A stretch of DNA of 64,000 bases from Cyclina sinensis (lineage: Eukaryota; Mollusca; Bivalvia; Venerida; Veneridae): positions 26,181,647 to 26,245,646 of the forward strand of contig JAAONU010000019.1 in the NCBI GenBank assembly GCA_012932295.1, in the 5' to 3' direction. Positions 34,341-47,238 of the stretch are shown here, piece by piece. How positions within the stretch are numbered: position 1 is the first letter of the stretch; every line of letters starts with the position of its first letter. Position numbers and translations under genes: made by a program. Under the pieces are notes generated by a model that was given only the letters and a program-made list of their open reading frames with translations, was not told the origin of the DNA and did no database searches.

Positions 34341-34800
34341 CTTTTGGAGGCCCCTGTAACCTTGACCTTTGACCCATTTGAAAAAAAAATCAGACATCAT
34401 CTACTAATCATGCCCAACCATCCTGTAAAGATTTAAGGTCCTCTGTCCAGTTGTTCACAATTTACTGATCAAAAACCGTATTCAAACAGCAGGCCCTGTG
34501 ACTTTGACTTCAATTTGATCAAGTAAGCCTAAAATCAATAGGGTTCATTCATCTCACAAGATGGCCAACATAACTACCAAATATCAAGTATCTATGTGTT
34601 CTTAAGCAGAAATTTTAAAATCTAAAGTGGTCAGAGACCCCCCCTCAACCCCCTCCCCCGGTTTTCTGCAGCCTTGTTACTGATAGGAAACCACCTGATT
34701 TACTGACAGATGGAGTGACAGACATGTGCAAAACAATGTACCCCAAATTCTTCGAAGGGCAGCATAAAAATACTTGGTGAACACTGAAACCTTTAAAGGC
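34341..34800. repeat. Dispersed repeat fragment (ccttgacctttgaccc type)
   Basis: Contains taaccttgacctttgaccca, a pyrimidine-rich C run near 34639, and an end-like gagtgacagacatgtgc. The style matches the repeats at 49600-50100. Confidence 0.4.
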
Positions 34801-35749
34801 TAGCAGATGATGAATTGTGTGACAATCAATCCAAAAATGACCAGATCTGTTAAAAACTTAACAATTATGTAAAATATTGCAAATAATAGCTTTGATCATA
34901 CATTGATATCTGGAATATGATGTGAATAAAATTGAAGAATATATCAACATGTACTTCCATTTACTCTGTGAAAGGTGGAATAATGTAAGATATTTGAAAC
35001 AGAAAAATAACTACTTCAACAGCTTACAACACAGAAAGTTGTCAATTTCATCAGTCACTAAATTTCCAACAGTCTTGCAAGTTATTGCCATGACTGATAT
35101 CTGGGAGAAGTTTACATCTTCACTGTACTAGAAAAGGACCACTACTAATTCCTGTCCTCTGTAAGAAACTGCCTCTCATAAATTGTCATGGTCAGTGTTA
35201 GGCTCCAACTCATGATCTTTAATCAGTGAGAGGTCTTGTGACCTTAAGCACTTGACCACAGAGAAGGGTTGCAGACAGACAGTCTAATAAATACTGACTG
35301 TGAAGATTTCAACAGTCAACTTAATAGAGAGTTATAATATGCTTTTCATGTGAGTAACATAAATTTTAGGTACTTGGCTAAATATATCATCAACATTTTT
35401 AGCCTTCAATATATCAAAAACCCAAATCTATATAAGCTTGATCAAACAATAACCACATTAAAGGTGTAGAATTTGTTTTGGCAATTTTAATAAGTGATTA
35501 CATGGTGAAACATCTATAATAACTAAACATGATATCAAAAAAGCCCAAATACATTTTGTCATACATATCAATGACAAAATTGGTGAAACAATAAGTAACA
35601 ATAGTAAAACTACCCAATCTCGATAATATTATTGCTCAGAGTAAATCACTGTTGACAAAACATGACTTTTAAGAAAATTTGCAGCTTTAGTTCTGTTCAA
35701 GTATGAAAAGATTTTCCTTTGTTTTGGGTGAAAAAAAAGAAACAGAAAC
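34801..35749. other. Non-coding stretch
   Basis: A tRNA-like minus-strand patch near 35205-35285 (gtggtcaagtgcttaaggt, then gagttggagcct) may be a SINE head. Otherwise nothing was seen. Confidence 0.35.
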
Positions 35750-36440
35750 AAGAACTGTCACTGTAAGATGACAATGCCCCTGAAAGAAGTGCTTTGACCT
35801 TTGAGCTGAGAACCAGTCATTCAGGGGTCAAGGTCAAATAAATATAGGTCAGTGGGAAGGTCTTATCCAAAGGGGGTTGTGTCCAAGTATGAAGTGATTC
35901 CACTTACTAATAAGGAAGTTATTGGTAATGTTAAAGTTTTTGGACAATTGGATCCTCAAGGTGAAGGTCATTCAGGGGTCAAGGTCAAACAAATATAGGT
36001 CATTGGGAAGATCTTGTCCAAAGGGGTGTTGTGTTTAAGTATGAAGTATATCCACTTAGTAATTTGGAAGTTATGGCCAAATATTAGTTTTTGGACAACT
36101 GAATATTTATGGGTCAAGGTGAAATATTTGAAGGTCAGTGGGAAGGTCTTGTCAAAAGGGGTGTTGTGTCCCATTATGTAGTAAATCCACTTATTAATAA
36201 AGAAGTTATTGCCAATGTTAAAGTTTTCAGACAATTGGATCTTCAAGGTAAAGGTCAATCAGGGGTCAAAGTCACATAAATATAGGTCAGTGGAAAGGTC
36301 TTGTCCAAAGGGGTGTTGTGTCTAAGTATGAAGTAAATCCACTTACTAATAAGAAAGTTATTGCCAATGTTAAAGTTTTCGGACTGACTGATGGACGGAC
36401 GGACAGTTCAAAAACTATATGCCTCCCTTCGGGGTCATAA
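35750..36440 (+). repeat. Satellite-type repeat, ~155-bp units
   Basis: Starts caagaactgtcactgtaaga, as at 50528. It then has about four units around aaggtcaaataaatataggt, gtgttgtgtccaagtatgaa and tattgccaatgttaaagttt. It ends with acggacggac and atgcctcccttcggggtcat. Start and end match the element at 50528-51610, so it is a bounded family. Confidence 0.7.
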
Positions 36441-36775
36441 AAAACATAATGTAAGCAGGTTACGAGTCCTATTGGACACATGTTACTCTCACAGTAAAAT
36501 ATAAGCTTTGATCTAAGATCCTGTTCTTGGCTTACATCCATCTTATTCTTGGTTACTACTGCCATTACACTTGTGGTCTTCCTGACTTTGATTTTGTTTT
36601 CACTGACAATTAATGCAAAAAAGGAAAGTTGACATCTTTTTGTAAAAACTGACTTTAAAAGTGAAACTTTATCTGACTGTATTAACTGCTGTCTGTGTGG
36701 ATGGCAAACTTTCCTTTACCCAGAACAGTTTTGCAAACATTTCTTCAGCCAGAATAGTTCTCAGAAAAACACAGG

Positions 36776-36960
36776 GTTGTACCTGTGCTCCAGTGGTAGT
36801 ACACAGGACTTGTAATCCAGGTGTCATGAGTTAGATCCCTAAATGCTCCACTTACACTATAATGTATAACACACTGGTGTTGAGCATTTTTAAGAACACT
36901 GACTATCTATGAAATGGGTTGCTTTATGTACCATGGACTATCCCTAACAACTTAAAATTA
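36776..36960 (+). repeat. tRNA-derived SINE-like copy (family 2)
   Basis: The head gctccagtggtagtacac (A-box-like) precedes a potential anticodon arm aggacttgtaatcc and gagttagatccc (B-box-like). The body follows. No matching acceptor stem, so not a tRNA gene. Confidence 0.55.
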
Positions 36961-37190
36961 CTAAACAATTTAAGAGTGTGTTGGTTATATGGGCAACTAG
37001 TACTGACAATAAACTAAAATCGACAAACAGAAACATACAGACATGAGATTTACCCCTTTAACCTATTTCTGTCAGAACTTATCTTTCTGAACTCTTACAA
37101 ACAGCTGAGATCATCAATAAAAAAATTAAGGTATTGAATCTAGAGCAAAACATGCACATTTTTTTATCTAGCCTCAGACACTTTGACAGC

Positions 37191-37219
37191 ATGGGTCTGA
37201 AAGGATATCTTGATATTCG
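37191..37219 (+). CDS. Candidate first coding exon of TLR-C
   Basis: ATG at 37191 opens MGLKGYLDI plus two bases of a codon, ending at donor attcg|gtaaga. Joined to the acceptor at 38069 (acattctag) the frame completes Arg and continues FKLRNGLLLQ into MIIPLLVQPF. This gives a basic n-region and long hydrophobic core typical of a signal peptide, better than the short one available from the later ATG alone. Position, phase and donor match the TLR-A exon. Confidence 0.6.
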
Positions 37220-38069
37220 GTAAGAAAATCTTTATTTTACAGTATTGGAATTAGACTATAATGAATAGTGAAACTATTAACAATTTTTATATGACTTGAA
37301 GAAAATGTCAGATTTTTTAATATGGAAAACAGAATGAAAATATTTCAATAATTATGCATCCCATATGCAGAACATCTAAACATAGTTTTCTTAAAATTCA
37401 ACTGTGAGGTAAATTACAGAATTTCAATGTTAAGATTTGTACTTTTTTTTAATCATTAAGCATACAGTGATGAAAGGTGAAAGAATTCAACAGATTTTAA
37501 ACATTTGACAGAAAGAGATACTGGAACAAAAATGACTGAATTTTATTTTGAAGAAATAATTTTCTGATTTATTTGCCACTTTATTGTCTAAAATATATTT
37601 TCCATGTGTAAGGTGTCACAAAATAAAGGCATATAATTTTCTAACTAAATGCAGATAAGAAAATATGCAACATTTCGAAAAAAGTTATTTGAATATGGTT
37701 TGCCATTGAACACTTGAAGGCAAAAATGAACTTCATTTCATTCTTACATGATCAAACCGTCATACTTGTACCCCTGAAAAAGGATAACTTAAACTGTACG
37801 TATCTAAACTGGTAAAAATTTAATACTTTCAACGTTTTGGCTATCAGATATAAAAAGAAAATAACTGCATCTACTGTTGAGATGCAATTAAAATAATAAC
37901 TGTAAACTAGTGAAACCTTCAGTCATTTCATTTTCTTGACCATATGAATGAAAGATGAGATTCAATTTTTATTGAATGTTTTTCTACAAACAAATTGTAA
38001 GATCCATTGTCAACTGGAAAAATCATTTTGACTGTATTGTGATGATTTTAACACTCATTTACATTCTAG

Positions 38070-41000
38070 GTTTAAGCTTAGAAATGGTTTGCTGCTGCAG
38101 ATGATAATACCACTGCTAGTTCAACCATTTACCATCTCACAGTTCTGTGATGAGACGTATAAGCCCTGGAGTCCTTCGTGGGCACTGAAACCAAGGGATG
38201 ACTTAGGCTGCCAAGTTGGTCCTAAATGTTCAAACAGGACTTCTCAGGTTAAATCAGAGGAATATGACCAGTGCTGTGCATGCCGTTCCTGTGTCACGTG
38301 GGCAGGAACTGAGACTGAGCTATTTATAGAATACGTGTCTGTGTTAGGCAGAAGCTTGATTTTGGCTAATGAAGCTCTAACTGATCCAGATGCAGTCTTT
38401 AAAATTGATCATGTTTATTCAGAAATGACAGATATTCCAAGCAATCTCTGCAACTGGGACAATGACATTAATCTCAAGGAAAACTATCTGAAGGAATTTG
38501 ATACCTCAGAGGTCTTATGGAAAAGCATTGTGAAGATTAACTTTAGAGGCAATAAAATCCGAAAAGTAGAAAATCTGAATTGCCTTGTAAGACTAGATGA
38601 ACTAAATCTGAGGAATAATAGAATTACATTCCTATCAAATACTTCTTTTACCAATCTTACACATTTACGATCTGTGGACTTTTCCTATAATTTGATACAA
38701 AAGATAGATCCTGGGATACTTACATCAGCACATCTAAACATATTTCATGCTGACTTTAGTCGAAACAATATGAGCGAACTGGATGTTTCAAACATGATTA
38801 GCCTTTACCCATTTTGCCACATTAACTTTCAATCCAATAAAATAACAAAACTAGTTAACGAAGCAAACTTCACATTAGAAATGACAAAAACTTATGGTCC
38901 AGGATTTGTTGGTATAAGAGGGAATCAAATTGAGGAATTTCCAGATTTCAAAGAACTTCTCCATTTAGATGATCTGTCTCAAATGGGACACCTTTTCAGT
39001 TTTGGATTTGATCTGAGAGAAATTCCACTTATCTGTGATTGTCACTTAGAAAATTTCATGTCTCTCGCAGATGGAGTAATTAAAGTTCTTTGGCGTGACT
39101 ATATGAATGTAACATGCACTGGCCCAGAGGATCTGGCAGGAGTTCCTGTTGGAAAAGTTAAACCTGAAAGATTTGTTTGCAACCTCGATGCTAAATCTAA
39201 CTGTCCAACACCATTTTGTTCCTGTAGTGATAAACCAAATGAAGACACTTTATTTATTGACTGTACAGTTAATCATACAAATCATCTTGACTATGTGCCG
39301 AAGATTCCTGTATCAAAGTTCTCACACAAAGTCTCACTGAATTTTTCAAGACAACATTTAACCAATCTCACAGATTTGACATCCATATCAAATATTTCCA
39401 TGCTTGATGTATCACAAAACGATGTACGAGAAATCACCAATGATATTGCTAAGACACTCGAAAATGCTTCTTTTGTTGACATCTCTGACAATAAAAATTT
39501 ACATCAGTTGCCCAAACTTTTTCTTCAGTATAGAAATGTTTGCTCAACAAATATGAAAAATTTAGAAATTGACTGTGACTGTGAATCACTCTGGATTGAG
39601 GAATGGTTGCGATCTAAGACATGCATCAACAACGACTTCATGTTTAAATGTATTCTTCCAAAGGGTGAAAAGAAACCTGCATTGTCATTTAGAGCAGCAG
39701 ACATAGTCTGTTTTACACAACCGAATTACGTTAAAGAATTTGTGATAGCCGGAGCAATAGTAATTCTAATCTTCACAGGCACAGTTCTATACATTTTCCG
39801 CTATGACCTACTTATACTAGGTGTTCGAATGAAACAGCTTAGTCAGTATACAAAAACAGTAAATTTTCAGTATGATGTTTTCCTGTCATACAATGATAAC
39901 GACCAAAGTGCACATAAATGGGTAAAAAAAGAGTTAGAAGAATACTTATTTAATGCAGGTTACAGAGTATTTCGACCAAGTTGTGACATTGACTTTGGGG
40001 CTGAACGTGATTCAGAAGTTCTGACAACTATGCGCAATACAAGAAACTTTCTGCTTATTCTCACCGACAGTTATCTGGCTGAAGAAGATGATGGATGCAG
40101 ACCATGGACTGAAAATGAGTGGAAGTATGGTTGGTACAACTTTTTACGTGACAGGTCCAAAAACATTGTTCTAGTAAACTTTGACCATGTGTCGTCTTTT
40201 GATGTTAATCATCCACAAATCAAAGCATTTCTTCATGTTGGTTGTACAATTGACTTTAACAACCATAAAAGAGATATTATACAAGACATTTTCAGAAAAC
40301 TTGGCAAGCCGTTCATTCCACCTGCAAAGAATGATAAAGCTTTGAAAAATAGGAATAAGAGATTTCAACATCAAAACTTTAATCCTACCCTTCATAATAA
40401 TATTGGTTGTAATGAGGAGTTTGATGCAGACAGGGACACTGGACATACACAAGTTGGAATTCCATGTTTAAAAACTGCTACGCCACTAGAGACTGATGCT
40501 GATCAGGTTCGTTATATTTCTTGCAAAGGTAACATAATACAAAAGAACAGTGAAAAAATACAAGAAACAGGACGATTTGCATGTTACTATAGAAACGAAG
40601 ATTTGAAAAAAACACCTCACATTCCAGTCTTCAGGAAACAACCTTCAACTGAATCAAATCAAACACATACTGAGAGCTCCTTAACCAAACAGAAGTTAGA
40701 GCATCTATCCAGAATATACACAACGACAACAATCATTCCCAAATGCATCCAAAATCCTCCTCATGGCCAAGACACAGCAAAATGTATTGCTGATCAAAAT
40801 GCACTTAAAATATTTCAAGTTTCAAAATATCTGACAACTTCCAAAGAAGATATTCAGAATGATTCTTCAGATGAAAGTAACTTTGAAAAAGCTGACAATA
40901 AGGATAGTTTACTTCCTGTTAGTGAATCAGACACAATTTATAGCAGCATGGCTTCTTTGGATGCAAATACAGAGGACATAATCAGTGTAACAGGAAGTGA

Positions 41001-41124
41001 GTGCTCAAGTACTCTGAGTACAAGCAGTGAGTATTTAGGCAATCACAGAAGACAAGTGGCATCCTCAGGGTCATCTTTTCAAATAACCCTAAGTACTGGA
41101 AGCATGACAGATGTGTCTGTTTAG
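38070..41124 (+). CDS. TLR-C: mccTLR-type Toll-like receptor with long tail
   Basis: 1007 residues from ATG 38101, or 1027 with the upstream exon. The acceptor is ctag at 38069; a second possible acceptor, ctgcag, abuts the ATG at 38100. Positions from ATG 38101: Cys-rich module about 16-118 (CCxCxxC at 58-64); LRRs about 145-285; LRRCT (C312, C314, C339, C360); LRRNT (C368, C373, C375, C388); second LRR block about 410-470; LRRCT (C492, C494, C508, C517, C537); membrane segment about 546-567; TIR 591-740 starting YDVFLSYND. Box 2 is CDIDFG: both the Arg and the Pro of the canonical loop are replaced. The tail of about 267 residues, against 117-183 in TLR-A and TLR-B, ends in Ser/Thr-rich sequence. 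It keeps the motif ACYYRNEDLKKTPHIPVFRK. Same strand as TLR-A/B, but clearly older. Confidence 0.92.
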
Positions 41125-41559
41125 ACATATACAAAATTTTAACCTGTCTTAAAATCCCAGTACCGCACTGACTTTCTGACATAGAAATATAAATATACTG
41201 ATCTTCTGTTCACTTTAATACAACGTATTTCTTTCATATTCAAGTCATTTGTTCATGAAAAAGCATTTCTTTTTTTTTTTTTTTGGCAATATCATTGAAA
41301 AAAACTGCACTATACTTCTATCATGTTCACTGACTTAAAAAAGCAAAGTTAGGAATGATTCAATATAAATAAATATCATTTCCACTAGAAGGACATCTTT
41401 CTTGGTAAAATAAAAAGATCTACTTGTAACTGTAATCCTGGGGCTTTAACCCTTATCCTGCAAAATTCCAAAAATGAACTTGTCCATCATTACAATTTGG
41501 ACAAAACCATTCATCATCTATAGAGGTATTCACAAATACTTATCAACTAAACAGTAAAG

Positions 41560-41657
41560 ACAATGATGAGACTAATGCAGACCATCATCAGACTAGTGTA
41601 GACCATCATCAGACTAGTGTAGACCATCATCAGACTAGTGCAGATCATCTTCAGACT
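41560..41657. repeat. 21-bp tandem repeat, about 4 copies
   Basis: The unit agactagtgtagaccatcat plus c repeats about four times with minor changes. The open frame across it is a repeat artefact. Confidence 0.8.
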
Positions 41658-42121
41658 ACATGGCAGTGCAAGCTGAACATGGTCTGCACTGATAAAAAAA
41701 GACAAGAAAACAATTTGATAATCAAACTTTTGGATAAAAATTATCACAAAAAAATTGTAAATTCAATATTTGCAATCATTAAAGGCAACAGCCAAGTAGT
41801 AAAACCACTTTAACTTTATTCTTATCATGAATTATTAAGTGTCTTGAGTATACAACCACTAGTTCGTGTTATCTTGTCATTGTTAAATGTTAAACTATGT
41901 ATTAACAGATATCTTAATTCTTTTTGTATAATAACATCGTTTCAGATGTTCTATAAAAATTTTCTGATATTGTTTCATCTTTATAATATAGATAATGAAA
42001 ACATTGGCTATCTTGTACATGCATTGTAGACCATACATATATACCTTTCTGTACTTTTTTTGATTTAAGGATTATATGTAATTTATTTGCTCTATAATTG
42101 TATTTCTCTTGAATTTAGTTC

Positions 42122-42127
42122 AATAAA
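42122..42127 (+). terminator. Candidate TLR-C polyadenylation signal
   Basis: AATAAA within gttcaataaaatc, about 1 kb after the stop. Its use is not provable from sequence. Confidence 0.35.
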
Positions 42128-43119
42128 ATCATCAAAAAACCTCAGGTGTTGTTTCACCCTTAGCTGTTCTAGGTAACAGGTGTCTGACTCTAGCACTTGA
42201 TCAACAACAGACAAAAAGAATTCAGTTATGTTACACCTCTATATACACTAGGTGAAAGCACCCTTGTCCTCTCTGCACAATCGTAAACAACACAAAACCA
42301 AGAGTTAATCATATTTTGTAATGTTGGACCACAGAACACACTTTTATCTCTTATGCAAGATTTTAGAAGACTCCTTTTAAGTAATCTGGATTTGGGTTCA
42401 TAATTTATAGAATCAAAGAATCACCCTCAAATAGAATATGTGCTGACTTCCAGTGATCTCAAATGATCTGCTGGATAATTTAATGAATCATCTCATTCGC
42501 TGGACATTCAACACTTGACACCTTCCATATTCAGCCAATCAACAGCCCTGCTGCCATACTTCCACATTTTGCTCCCTTTGCCAGCACCCTACCCCTAATT
42601 TCAAAGGTTATCATTTTACCAACAAAGGTCTAGAAAGTTCGAATAAAGAAGTTGCTGTTTCGCAAAGTATGCGTCAATACACCTGTCAAATACAATAAGC
42701 TCCACCTCAATGACAGGTATACTTCATGGAACAGGCCAATCAGGTTGGATTATCATGACACTCGATGACATAAAGTAATTAAATACTTTGTCCAAAGTGA
42801 CAAACGATAAAACTCACTTGTATGTAATTAACATATACATGGTATCCCTTAAAAGTATCAAAATTGTTTGTTTTTTCTGTGGAGGTCTTAGCTTAACAGG
42901 CAATTTAAAAAAAATGCCATCTACAAAATGCAGACTTTTACATTGAAAGAAAATGCTGAAGTTGCCAAGATGAATACATTACTGACAGTGCAGGTATATA
43001 TTTCTGTTATCCTGTTTGTTTTGACTATACAGAAACTAAGTCAAGTGTTTTGCCATTGTCTGATACTGACAGTACCTTATTCCATTATCACAACACTGTA
43101 TGAATGGAGAGTAACATAA

Positions 43120-45148
43120 GGCCACGACTTTTTTATTTATTGGTTTACAAAAATTTTTCAGAAAATGGTCCATTGGGCGTTCGAAAAAAAAAAAAAAAAA
43201 AAAAAACAAAACATTTTCAGTTGAAACAACATGTGTTAATTTCTTCAGATATTAAGACATTCACAAGAAAATTATACCCTTATTCTTTTAAAACAGATAA
43301 AGCTAACTCGTCAAATGTATTACAAAAATTTAGTATCTTTTTCACCAACGAAATATCTGAATGCAAGAGGGGAGGAGTGTACAGTACTGCTTCCGCGATA
43401 TGTACATTTTTCTCTTTAACTCCGCGGACATAAGGAGGAAAATCGCGGAGAAACTTTGAGAAACTTCCTAAATCGTGGAGGCATCGTGGAGACGTTTTTT
43501 TTGTTTGAAAACTGACGGAATTTACTGTGAAATCAATCCTCCGCGAATCTCCGCGATTTGTTTATGCATTCAGTTGACTATATTGTTTATTTTCTAGTGA
43601 AATTTCATATTAACTTATTCTTTTTACCTTCATGTTTTAGGATGCTTTATATTTTTATTCGTTACAATGTTTTTTACAAAAGACTTAAAAATACACGCTA
43701 TCATATGTTGGTCTCATGACCTATGATCTGTACACGCATACAATTTTGTGTCTCAATCGTTAATTGGTTCCTAAATATAAGATATGACCTTTAACATTGA
43801 ACGACAATGGTTTTCACATTACGTCACTTTACAAGCTTCAGACTCCATGTGCTGTTTAGAGCGGGAAATGTTCCATGCTTTTTCTGTGAAAACCGATTTT
43901 TTAGTGATGTTTTGTGAATAAGATATTTAATATCTTTGACATATATCTGGATTTTTTTTTTATTTAGACAATGTTGGCTTTGTTCACTGAACAAGTTTGG
44001 TTTTGTACGACTCAATCATTAATACTGAATGCGTGAAATGAGGGTATTTGTGGAAAAAGAAACACAGCCGATTATGAATAGATTTACACACCTACCTGAC
44101 AGCTTGTTAATTAACTTTAATTTCTGCAACTTCTTTAATCGGTGCCGCGCTTGCGTAAATCCACTCGCAAATAAATTATAAATGATAAACTGCGAAAAGT
44201 TAATACATCTAATTTAAACACTCAAAATTCGAACAAATGGGCTCTAATTCTGATGCAGTTGTGTACGAACGCTCCTATTTGTTTACACAAAGAATGACAT
44301 TTCAAAGCAATTGCTTCACCAAACAGCTGATCATATTTTCAGAAAATGAATTGACCGGTTTACAATCAACACGTGTTAAACTGCTTTCCTATTTTTGGGA
44401 AATCATGAACTCTGCTGCAACATCTGTATCGTCTAGGTGCTTGGCAAAAATTATTGATCGGTTTTGCTATATAATAACAAGCGTTTCGAAAAATTCAAAA
44501 ACGAAAGTATACAATGACAGTTTCATTATTGTTATTACGTACTGTATGTTCTTGATTAAAGCATTTTAAGTGTATACATTTTATGATTATTTTTTCACAT
44601 CTTCAATTGGGAAATAATTTGTCAAAACTCTGGTGATGAAACATTAGCATATTCGCGGAGAATCATCACGGTAACGCTCTAAAACTCTTAAAATGCGGAG
44701 ATTGTGTGTAAACTTAATTCGCGGGGATTATGAGCATTTTTTCAAGGAGAAACTCCGCAGATTTCGGAAGTTTGCGTCACCCGCGATCGCGGAGGAAGCA
44801 CAAATTTTGTACACATCGCGGGAGCTGTACTGTAGTAACCCCATTTTCTGAAAATGGCAATGATCTCAGAAGTGATCATTGTTTACGACATTGCTCTTCT
44901 GGTGTTATTTATTTTAAAAATTAAATGGTTGTGTTTTATATCGTTGAATGGCATTCTTATTTACTCACTTTTATTTGCATTCGTACTCGAAGTGACTTGT
45001 TTTTTTTTTTATTGTTTTCGTCCCTTTTCTGAGTGGTCGGAAATGAAACATATAAAAAAAGGACGATTTTCTGATTTTATTTTTTTTCCACTTTCCAAGA
45101 AATTAGGGTTGGCGGTTTTGTAAACCAATATATTAAAAAATCGTGGCC
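43120..45148. mobile_element. Non-autonomous transposon with 33-bp TIRs and TAA target duplication
   Basis: The left end ggccacgacttttttattta and the inverted right end ggccacgattttttaatata match at 30 of 33 positions by eye, both continuing ttggtttacaaaa. The trinucleotide TAA flanks both ends (43117-43119, 45149-45151), as for PIF/Harbinger-type TWA targets. Internal open frames (up to 110 codons) show no transposase. An A run (about 43186-43206) lies near the left end, and another element is nested inside. Confidence 0.75.
43382..44832. mobile_element. TA-flanked MITE nested in the larger transposon
   Basis: The left end cagtactgcttccgcgatat and the inverted right end cagtacagctcccgcgatgt both lead into gtac. 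Both are flanked by TA (43380-43381, 44833-44834). The ends are enriched in cgcgga/tccgcg words (43390-43560 and 44650-44830). No coding sequence was recognised. Confidence 0.7.
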
Positions 45149-45151
45149 TAA

Positions 45152-46480
45152 TGGGTCAGAGGTGGGTATTGCATAAGTTCTCCTGAAATCTGGATGGATA
45201 CCAGAGTGTTACAACAATGACAGACTAAACTAACCTCTTTATTCCATAATTTTTATTGATATTCTGCGCACACAAAAATCCTTTGTGTAAAAGTAATATA
45301 ATCATAACTTGATCAATTTAAATGAAATAGAAATGTTTTTGAAATAATTATGGTTAATCATTGCATTCATTGACCTAGAATATGTTTACTTACACTCTAA
45401 ATTGATAAGGTATGTTTTATATAGATATTCATTACTTTTTTTTTTTTTGAAAGGGGGGTCTGCACACTGGCATTGTACATAAATAAAAAAAAAAAAATTT
45501 CATAATGAAAAACATGACAGTTAAAAAAAGTAACATAATGGCTCATAAATAGAACCAACTACCACATTACCACGTCTGTCAAGCAGTAAACAAAGTTGTG
45601 ACGTATGAAATTAATAAAAGAATGTAAGGTTTGTAATGAATACCAAACACAAAACAGTTAATTTGTTTACAGATCTGCTAACATTGACATGTCAACAAAC
45701 AGTTGATCAACAGCAATGGTCTCTGGATTTGTCACTAAAACATAAAAGATAAACTTGGTCTACATGTCATAAAGATTGTATTTGCAACAGAAATATATTC
45801 AGTACAACATGACACAAGGAGTCCTTTTGATCTGAAGTGCTCTGCCCCTTTTTAATCCATGCTGGAGCACTGGTAGAAGCTCATAAATTAAGGTCAGTAG
45901 GATTTTCTGACTGCACCCAAAGGAATAACCCAAAAAATAAAAAAAAAAACAAGTTTACCTGTCAGTTCACCTGAGTGTGTATCACATCATCTATTATTGC
46001 GCGCACACTTCTGCTTGCATAAATTAACGCCTGTTATACTTGTTACTTAATTGTAACTTTTCTCAGAAGTAAAAAATGAACAAACAAACAAAACAAAACT
46101 AGGACACAGATGCCCCCGCAACCTAAGCTTTCAGTTGGCAAATATCAGAGTTATCTTATTTATGGTGTATATGTATGGCAATGCCAACATGCATTATTGA
46201 ATTTGGCCAAATATGAAAGTGTTGAGTGCTGAAAAGATAATCACATTAGTAAAGTAATGAATTTTGAATACAAGTTGCAAGTAAAAACATGAGCACCACA
46301 AAGTTGCACCAAATGCTTGTCTATTTTATTTATTGGAAATGAGCATGCAAGTTCCTACCCATCCAAAAAAAACCCAACAAACAAACAAAAGCATTTGAAA
46401 AAAAATTGCAAGTACGTACTAATCCCAGAAAAAGAGAAAAGGAAACAATAGAAGCAAAGAAAAAATTAAGATTTTAAAAT
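45152..46480. other. Non-coding stretch
   Basis: Homopolymer A/T runs and no gene. Confidence 0.35.
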
Positions 46481-47000
46481 TAAGTGAGGGGAGGGGGGTC
46501 TGTCCACGTCTGGTGGTCGGTGGGCAGGTACCTACACATAAAAAAACAAAATTTTTTGGAAGTGGGGGGTGGGGGCCCTACTCATGTCTCATATAAGTTA
46601 AAAGTTTATTTCAAAGCTTAAGTTTTTTTTCCAATATAGGAGTATAGTAACTTCATGCCTACATATTTCATTTTTTTTTTTTTTTTTTTTTTTAGTGGGG
46701 GGGGGGGGGGGGGGGGTCAAGTACATACATGGTGGGGGGAGAGTCAAATACCTACATATTTTAAAAGAAAGATATTTATAATGAAAAAAAAATGGGTGGG
46801 GTGGGGGTCCCATGCAGAGGGGGGAAGCAGGGGGGGGGGAGTACTTACTCATCCTATGTACGTTTAAGTTCATTTCTAGGCTTAAGAAGTTTTTTCCCTA
46901 TATATAAGTATAAGCAAAATCACGTGACCCCTGGGGTGGGGCTAACTTTGACCCTAGGGACATGGGTACCAACAATCTTTGCAGGGTTCGTGTCTTTGTG
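46481..47000. repeat. G-rich low-complexity region with a 20-G run
   Basis: G tracts recur from 46487 to 47010, including 20 consecutive G at 46697-46716 directly after a long T run. Spaced words such as gggg...cctacatat suggest a degenerated tandem repeat of about 60 bp. Frames rich in Gly or Pro here are artefacts. Confidence 0.7.
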
Positions 47001-47238
47001 GGGGTGGGGGCATAAAAACTACCTGGGTTTGAACATAACAATAAGACATAAAATATAAAAGAGTTAACATCCCAATTTCCTTAATTATTTTCTTCTTAGA
47101 AACAGACTTTTGAATAATATTTATTTGCAGTAGGAAGATTGTAAGTAGAATCAAACTTCATTTGAAACAGCTCTATTCATAACTGTAACATCCGTTTAAG
47201 GGCTCCGCTGCAAAATATGAAACTTAAAATCTAAGTTC

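Larger units (their letters stand above)
41125..43116 (+). other. TLR-C 3' flank and non-coding sequence
   Basis: A T run at about 41271-41284 and AT-rich sequence follow the stop. No second gene was seen. Confidence 0.45.

Noticed and set aside
38089..38100. TLR-C start at 38089
   Set aside because: That codon is TTG. The frame stays open back to the acceptor at 38069, so the start is ATG 38101 or the upstream exon.
43104..45123. Transposase candidates inside the TAA-flanked element
   Set aside because: The three or four open frames there (89-110 codons) have no catalytic motif or similarity I can recognise; the element is treated as non-autonomous.
46598..47058. Gly/Pro-rich open frames around the G run
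   Set aside because: They are products of homopolymer G, T and A tracts.
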